Shown: piece by piece, positions 59,436-64,000 of the stretch
Position numbering within the stretch: position 1 is the stretch's first letter
Layout of the letters: each line of letters begins with the position of its first letter
Source: Aquimarina sp. Aq107
GTDB taxonomy: Bacteria; Bacteroidota; Bacteroidia; Flavobacteriales; Flavobacteriaceae
Reading direction: 5' to 3'
DNA length: 64,000 nucleotides
Assembly: GCF_943733665.1 (NCBI RefSeq)
Contig: NZ_OX030782.1
Coordinates: 4,946,501 to 5,010,500, forward strand
Made by a program: the position numbers and the translations under genes
Notes under the pieces: generated by a model
The model's database searches: none
What the model was told of the DNA's origin: nothing
Seen by the model: only the letters and a program-made list of their open reading frames with translations

Positions 59436-61991
59436 ATGCAATTTAAATTTATTTCATACAGATTTTTGCTTTTATCTGTTCTTGTTTTTTCCAGTCAAAT
59501 TTTAACTTCGAAATCAAGGACAAAACATAATTATAGCAACATTATAGAAGTTCAAACTAACAATACAAATTATTATGTTTCACCAAATGGGAATGACAAT
59601 AATTCTGGTACTTCGGAAGATAGCCCATTTGCAACCATCCAAAAGGCACAATCAGTAGCACAAGGTGGTGATTATATTTTCCTTTTCGGAGGTGTTTATA
59701 AAATTCAAGGTTCTGGACAGACAGGTATAACACTATCTAAGAGTGGTACATCTGCTAACCCCATCAGGCTTTGGGCTTATGAAGATCAAACCCCTGTACT
59801 TGATTTTTCCAACTTAAGTCATGAGTTTGGTGTACATGGAATACATATAGACGGAAATTGGTGGCATTTAAAGGGTATTGAAATGAAAAATGCAGCGGAA
59901 GGCAGTGGAAACTCGGCTGCAGGAATTATTGTCTTTGGTAGTAATAATATCTTAGAATTAATGGATGTTCACAACATTGCAGGAAAAGCAGTTCAAATTT
60001 TTGGTTCAGCAGCAAATAATACCGTAAAAAATTGTGATGCACATCATAACTATGATCCTTTACACTCTGGTAGTAACTCAGATGGTTTCCAAGCTGCTTT
60101 TGGAAGTGGAAATAATAACAAGTTTACAGGCTGCCGTGCATGGTACAATTCTGATGATGGATGGGATTTGTTTGATATGGAGGGTACTACTATAATTGAA
60201 AACTGCTGGTCTTTTCTAAATGGATATATACCAGACACAAACACTAAAGCTGGTGACGGTAACGGCTTTAAACTAGGTAGTAATTCAACTGGCCCAAGAC
60301 ATCAGGTGCATTTTAACTTAGCTGCTGGAAATGATTTGAGAGGATTCGATTATAATGGCGGTAGTGGCGGTATGGATTTATATAACAATACCTCTTATGA
60401 TAATGGTTTTGTTGACTTTAGATTAGGGGAGTCATTAGGCTTTAATGTTCAGAACAATATTGGGTATTTAAGTTCTCAGAATGTTCAGGGAGAAAGAGGA
60501 AACAATGTTTCCGATAATTCATGGAATCTTTCTGTTGTTGTGAATAATGATGATTTTATTAGTCTTGACATAAATCAATTATTAAGATCCCGAAAACCCG
60601 ACGGAAGCCTTCCTGATGTCGACTATTTACATTTAAAATCAGGAAGTGACCTTGTAGACAAGGGTGTTGATTTAGGATTTTCTTTTAATGGTAATGCGCC
60701 TGATTTAGGAGCTTTTGAAGCTGGTGGAATTCAAGGAAATGATGAAATTGTATCGGTTAATTCACCAGATCAGGTAAGACCTGGTGAGGAAGTGACTATT
60801 AAGGTGGATTATAATGCTGCAGTTGATAGGGATATTATAGTGGTTTTTCAAAAAGATAGCGATGATTTTAGATTTTTCACCTCAAATACTGTAAGTGTTG
60901 CAAAAGGATCTGGTGGTGTAGAAGTTATATTGAATATCCCGTCAGATGTTCCTATAGCAAATGATGCGTATCAATTTAGTACTATCTTGACAACACGTAA
61001 CGGTGGTTATGATGATCGAAGAGATGATTTGTCTAATAAAGATGTTGACGTAGTAACCGAAATTTTATTAGACGATAAAATAACATCGGTAATTGCTCCA
61101 AGTGAGGTAGTGCCAGGAGAAGTTGTTGAGATAAGTGTGGATTATAGTGCTTCTGAAGATTCTGATATTGTTATTTATTTTCAGCGTGATAGTGGTGATT
61201 ATCAGTTTTATACTGATGGGCGAGTTTCTGTAACAAGGGGATCTGGTAGTGTAAAAATTCCATTAACGATTCCATCAGATGTACCAGTGGCAAACGATGC
61301 GTATCAATTTCAAACTTTAATTACCACTCGCGGTGGTCATTGGAATGAACGATTGGATAATTTGGCAAAAACGAATATTGATGTTATCTCTCAGTTAGAA
61401 GACAAATTGAATTGGGTAAATAATCCAGAATCTATAAAACAAGGAGATAATTTAAATGTTACAGTAAATTATACTGCGTCTACTGATAGGGATATTATAG
61501 TGATCTTTCAAAAAGATAGCGATGATTTTGGATTTTTTACTTCTAATACTATAAGTGTAACAAAAGGGTCAGGTACGGTAGAGGTTCCATTAACTATTCC
61601 GCAAGATGTGCCAGTAGCAACTGATGCGTATCAATTTAATACTGTTTTGACAACACGTGATGGAGGTTGGGATGAGCGAAAAGATAATTTAGCAAAAGCA
61701 GATATAGATGTTTTTCCGTCTTCAAGAATATCAGAGGACATAGAGACTTTTTCTGATGTTGAGTTTAAAGTACTACAAAATCCAGTTTTAAATAATGAAT
61801 TAAATATTTCAGGGCCAGAGAAATATAATATACGTATATATGATATTTCTGGAAAAGAAGTGTTTAAGGCAGATAAATTACAGGGTGATTCTAGATTATC
61901 ATTAAAAGGGATATATAGAGGTCTTTATCTAGTTAAAATGACTAATACTGTTACCTTTCATAAGAAATCAAAAAAAATAGTTATTCAATAA
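59436..61991 (+). CDS. Polysaccharide lyase, PL9-like beta-helix, with three repeat modules, T9SS-secreted
   Basis: 851 residues: signal region 1-24; right-handed parallel beta-helix (about 45-430) opening with YYVSPNGNDNNSGTSEDSPFATIQKAQ. PL9 marks are SDGFQAAFGSGNNNKFTGCRAW, NSDDGWDLFD with calcium-binding Asp, and K279 in GDGNGFKLGS, at nearly the position of the catalytic lysine of Pel9A (K273). Then three modules of about 105 residues (starting near 436, 547 and 657), each with a (D)DI(V)V.FQ(K/R)DS core, a GSG turn, IP(S/Q)DVP(V/I)A.DAYQF and LTTRxGGxxxxR, which look like carbohydrate-binding beta-sandwiches; then a T9SS sorting domain (about 775-851). Substrate is probably a uronic-acid polysaccharide such as pectin, but a marine polymer is equally possible. 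Confidence 0.85.
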   Translation: MQFKFISYRFLLLSVLVFSSQILTSKSRTKHNYSNIIEVQTNNTNYYVSPNGNDNNSGTSEDSPFATIQKAQSVAQGGDYIFLFGGVYKIQGSGQTGITLSKSGTSANPIRLWAYEDQTPVLDFSNLSHEFGVHGIHIDGNWWHLKGIEMKNAAEGSGNSAAGIIVFGSNNILELMDVHNIAGKAVQIFGSAANNTVKNCDAHHNYDPLHSGSNSDGFQAAFGSGNNNKFTGCRAWYNSDDGWDLFDMEGTTIIENCWSFLNGYIPDTNTKAGDGNGFKLGSNSTGPRHQVHFNLAAGNDLRGFDYNGGSGGMDLYNNTSYDNGFVDFRLGESLGFNVQNNIGYLSSQNVQGERGNNVSDNSWNLSVVVNNDDFISLDINQLLRSRKPDGSLPDVDYLHLKSGSDLVDKGVDLGFSFNGNAPDLGAFEAGGIQGNDEIVSVNSPDQVRPGEEVTIKVDYNAAVDRDIIVVFQKDSDDFRFFTSNTVSVAKGSGGVEVILNIPSDVPIANDAYQFSTILTTRNGGYDDRRDDLSNKDVDVVTEILLDDKITSVIAPSEVVPGEVVEISVDYSASEDSDIVIYFQRDSGDYQFYTDGRVSVTRGSGSVKIPLTIPSDVPVANDAYQFQTLITTRGGHWNERLDNLAKTNIDVISQLEDKLNWVNNPESIKQGDNLNVTVNYTASTDRDIIVIFQKDSDDFGFFTSNTISVTKGSGTVEVPLTIPQDVPVATDAYQFNTVLTTRDGGWDERKDNLAKADIDVFPSSRISEDIETFSDVEFKVLQNPVLNNELNISGPEKYNIRIYDISGKEVFKADKLQGDSRLSLKGIYRGLYLVKMTNTVTFHKKSKKIVIQ

Positions 61992-62038
61992 TTAATGCTG
62001 TTGTTGATTTCAAAATAATAATTGATTTTAATTCAAAG

Positions 62039-62078
62039 AACTGTCTTGAGGAAGAATCTCCCAAGGCAGTTGTTTTAT
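62039..62078 (+). terminator. Terminator after the PL9-like gene
   Basis: Stem AACTGTCTTG (62039-62048) / CAAGGCAGTT (62062-62071), with one G-U pair, followed by GTTTTAT. Confidence 0.75.
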
Positions 62079-62377
62079 GAAATCATTGTTTATTTGTAGA
62101 GATTTTTACAAATGCATTCTATTTTTTGATTAAAGTAGGTTTCATAGAATAGTAAAGTTTTAAAAATAATTGTGGATATGTTTTAACTTGAATTCGATTA
62201 ATGTTTAGAAATATTTTATAGTAAAAAGATGAATTTTTAGCGAATAGAAGGTTTTCTAAAAAATTATTAGTTAGGTCGGATTTCTTGACTTAAGTTAACG
62301 TTTTTAATAAATCCACCATACTATATTTGATTATGCATAAGGTAATAAATGTTTGAATTAGTGTTGATAGAATGTGT

Positions 62378-62422
62378 ACTGATAGTTTATTTAAAGTTTA
62401 AGTAAACTATCAGTTTTATTAT
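62378..62422 (+). terminator. Terminator-like hairpin upstream of the cysteine-rich lipoprotein
   Basis: A perfect 12-bp stem ACTGATAGTTTA (62378-62389) / TAAACTATCAGT (62403-62414) with a 13-base loop and TTTATTAT. No gene ends here, so it may close an unannotated transcript starting after 62080, or act as an attenuator. Confidence 0.6.
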
Positions 62423-62559
62423 CCTCAAACTATGCTTTATTGATGAATTTGCTCGCAATAGACATCACTTCCCTCAGCGAAAGGTATGAGATGATTATTC
62501 TTACAGGTATTTCACTCTATTTTATATCACAAATTAAAACTTTAAAAATCAACATTATT

Positions 62560-63156
62560 ATGAAAAGACTATTTCTTTTATCCGTTTTTTTATTATTGAA
62601 TATTAATTCATCTTGTAGTAAAGAGGAAGAATTTTCAAATGATCTAATTTCTTCTTCAGATTTGCTTAACAAAATTAATAATGACCCTGTTGCTTTAGAT
62701 TATATTGAGGTACGTGCACAAATGGAACAGATTATTGAGGAAACCGTTAATAGAAATAATCTTACACCAGATCAATTTAGGAATTTTTATACTGAACAGA
62801 ATTATAATGAATTAAATAAGATTTTTTTCAAAACTGAATTGATAGAAATTAGTTTGAAACTACAAAAAGCTGCTAATTTATTTAATGAAAAATATTCCAA
62901 TTTAGAGTACTTATTATCCGATAATTCCAAAAGTTTAGATTCTTTTCAGGAAAAAATAAAACCTTTTTCTTTTCTTGACAATATTCAGGAAAAAAATGGG
63001 TGTCAAAAATATAGTCAAAATTGGTGGATTGAAAAATCATGTCAAGCAACGTGTGTGGTAGGTGGAGTTATTTGTTCTTCTTACGGTGTAACTGCAGTGG
63101 CTTGTGCTCTAGGGGGGTTTGTCTGTACTAATGCTTGTACAAATATTTATTGTTAA
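62560..63156 (+). CDS. Lipoprotein with cysteine-rich, bacteriocin-like C-terminus
   Basis: 198 residues from the ATG giving MKRLFLLSV; an in-frame ATG 40 codons upstream would place the signal internally. Lipobox NSSC (about residue 20) then SKEEE. Residues 25-140 are mostly helical and charged (IEVRAQMEQIIEETVNRNNLT; LIEISLKLQKAANLFNEKY). The last 50 residues change character: a Cys-rich tail with eight cysteines (positions in CQKYSQNWWIEKSCQATC, GGVICSSYGV, VACALGGFVCTNACTNIYC) that is glycine/alanine/valine-rich. This spacing recalls halocin C8-type peptides, which are released from longer precursors. The resemblance is by pattern only. Function unknown. Confidence 0.7.
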   Translation: MKRLFLLSVFLLLNINSSCSKEEEFSNDLISSSDLLNKINNDPVALDYIEVRAQMEQIIEETVNRNNLTPDQFRNFYTEQNYNELNKIFFKTELIEISLKLQKAANLFNEKYSNLEYLLSDNSKSLDSFQEKIKPFSFLDNIQEKNGCQKYSQNWWIEKSCQATCVVGGVICSSYGVTAVACALGGFVCTNACTNIYC

Positions 63157-63633
63157 ATATTTATTATAGGTTGAAGTAATTATTAGATAGTCTTTAAAAA
63201 TAAGATTGATAATAATTTTTAGACAAACTATTAACGGAGAAGTCTTTAAATTTATTTTTAAAGACTTTTTCTTTTTTTGTTCTTAAATAAAGGTGTACTC
63301 AGAAAAAATTTAGAGTTAGAAGCTCAATATTTTGAATGAGTATTGAATTTTTATTTATACAATACTAAATAAATGTACTCTAATAGCAAGTAATTGCTTA
63401 CGAATACTAGAGCAACTGCATTTCTTAACTTAAGTCAATCATTTAAGAAAGAGTCCCGTCTTATCTTTATGTGACATAAATACTTCAGGGTTATTTAAAA
63501 ATATTAAAACTTTAGTTTAGGATGCTTCAATTTTTTTATAAAAACCTGAATCTATCATTAATTATATAATTTAAGAAAATGTGGAGCATTCTAAATTTTA
63601 AAATGAGTACACAAATTATCTAAACTTAAACTT
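63157..63633. other. 477-base intergenic region
   Basis: It starts with the lipoprotein terminator. The rest shows no gene. A short inverted repeat AGCAAGTAATTGCT near 63386 is the only structure noticed. Confidence 0.5.
63240..63278 (+). terminator. Terminator after the cysteine-rich lipoprotein gene
   Basis: An 11-bp stem AAGTCTTTAAA (63240-63250) / TTTAAAGACTT (63257-63267) followed by TTTCTTTTTTT. Confidence 0.85.
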
Positions 63634-64000
63634 ATGAAACGTAAACTTTTATTCTATTTTGGTTTTTTTCTTCTATTTTTTTCTACGCATTTAACTGCTC
63701 AAATAGTTGTTAAAAATGGAGATAATCTAGAAAATGTAATTAAAAATGCAAGAGGAGGGCAAACTATTATAATCGAATCTGGAACATATGATGGTCTACG
63801 GTTAGATCAACTTAAATTTAGTCGTTCTGAGCCCCTTATAGTTAAGGCAAAAGAAGGAAACAACGTAATTGTCGATGCTAAAAGAAATGATAATAGGGCT
63901 CTATATTTAACCAATAGCAGTTATTTGGTCTTTGAAGGGATAAAATTTAAGGGTTCAAAGTTTGAGGGGATTCTGATAGAAGAAAGTGATCACATTATTA
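63634..64000 (+). CDS. PL6-like (chondroitinase B/alginate lyase) beta-helix protein, 5' part
   Basis: The first 122 residues of a secreted protein cut by the window end. Signal peptide 1-23 (ends HLTAQ), then the start of a right-handed beta-helix: NLENVIKNARGGQTIIIESG, TYDGLRLDQLKFSRSEPLIV and VIVDAKRNDNRALYLTNSSY, with the ladder LVFEGIKFKGSKFEGILIEE. An N-terminal coil beginning NA(R/K)GGQTI and TYDG is typical of PL6 lyases (alginate lyase, dermatan-degrading chondroitinase B). The catalytic residues lie further downstream, so enzyme activity cannot be confirmed here. Together with the PL9-like enzyme it suggests a second polysaccharide target besides xylan. Confidence 0.7.
   Translation, partial: MKRKLLFYFGFFLLFFSTHLTAQIVVKNGDNLENVIKNARGGQTIIIESGTYDGLRLDQLKFSRSEPLIVKAKEGNNVIVDAKRNDNRALYLTNSSYLVFEGIKFKGSKFEGILIEESDHII

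Larger units (their letters stand above)
61992..62559. other. Intergenic region with two terminator-like hairpins
   Basis: 568 bases. The first hairpin ends the lyase gene, and the second (62378-62414) lies just before the next lipoprotein. About 300 bases between them contain no supportable open frame; a small RNA ending at the second hairpin is possible. Confidence 0.5.

Overview
The window is AT-rich DNA from a member of the Bacteroidota, most likely a marine flavobacterium of the Aquimarina/Tenacibaculum kind. This is inferred from protein style: SusC/SusD pairs, a hybrid two-component sensor, type IX secretion (T9SS) C-terminal sorting domains, OmpA with thrombospondin type-3 repeats, lipoproteins with a Ser-Cys lipobox followed by acidic residues, and promoters of the TTTG / TAnnTTTG type. 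No rRNA, tRNA, CRISPR array or intact insertion sequence was seen.

1-11 kb is core genome: the 3' part of purF, a Mn-type superoxide dismutase (minus strand), an AddA-like helicase-nuclease, an abundant OmpA-family porin with a consensus promoter, an AddB-like nuclease and an alpha/beta hydrolase. 10.8-14.2 kb is a probable metal-uptake operon: a small His/Cys/Asp protein, a ZnuD-like TonB-dependent receptor and a lipoprotein. 14.2-15.0 kb has no gene but carries three diverged copies of the same structured element, a hairpin with an invariant loop followed by an intrinsic terminator. I interpret these as a tandem family of small RNAs. They are followed by a TPR/AraC-type regulator and three small proteins of unknown function.

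18.9-46.6 kb is a xylan utilisation locus. It has an intracellular D-xylose operon (xylulokinase, xylose isomerase, aldose epimerase) convergent with a LacI-type repressor, then a GH11 xylanase lipoprotein, an FGE/SUMF1-fold lipoprotein, a sodium-solute symporter, a hybrid two-component regulator, and an operon of GH3 beta-xylosidase, SusC, SusD, a surface glycan-binding lipoprotein and a GH10 xylanase. It ends with a T9SS-secreted GH8 enzyme carrying CBM6-type modules. Three sites built from the same ACGAAAA half-site lie upstream of xylB, the GH11 gene and the GH8 gene, so one LacI-type regulon probably joins the scattered transcription units. A cluster of TTGCAA motifs lies upstream of the GH3-SusCD operon and may be the target of the hybrid regulator. 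In the proposed pathway, GH10, GH11 and GH8 cut xylan outside or at the surface, SusCD imports oligosaccharides, GH3 releases xylose, the symporter takes it up, and XylA/XylB feed it to the pentose phosphate pathway.

46.7-64 kb is accessory: a LytTR membrane regulator and a TPR protein (minus strand), then secreted proteins with unusual architectures. These are an astacin metalloprotease with a beta-trefoil, an unrecognised lipoprotein, a T9SS protein combining a c-type haem motif with two lectin-like blocks, a degenerate IS5-type transposase, a MACPF-domain lipoprotein with DUF5648-like repeats, a Crp-family regulator, a PL9-like polysaccharide lyase with three internal repeats, a lipoprotein with a cysteine-rich bacteriocin-like tail, and the start of a PL6-like beta-helix protein cut by the window end.
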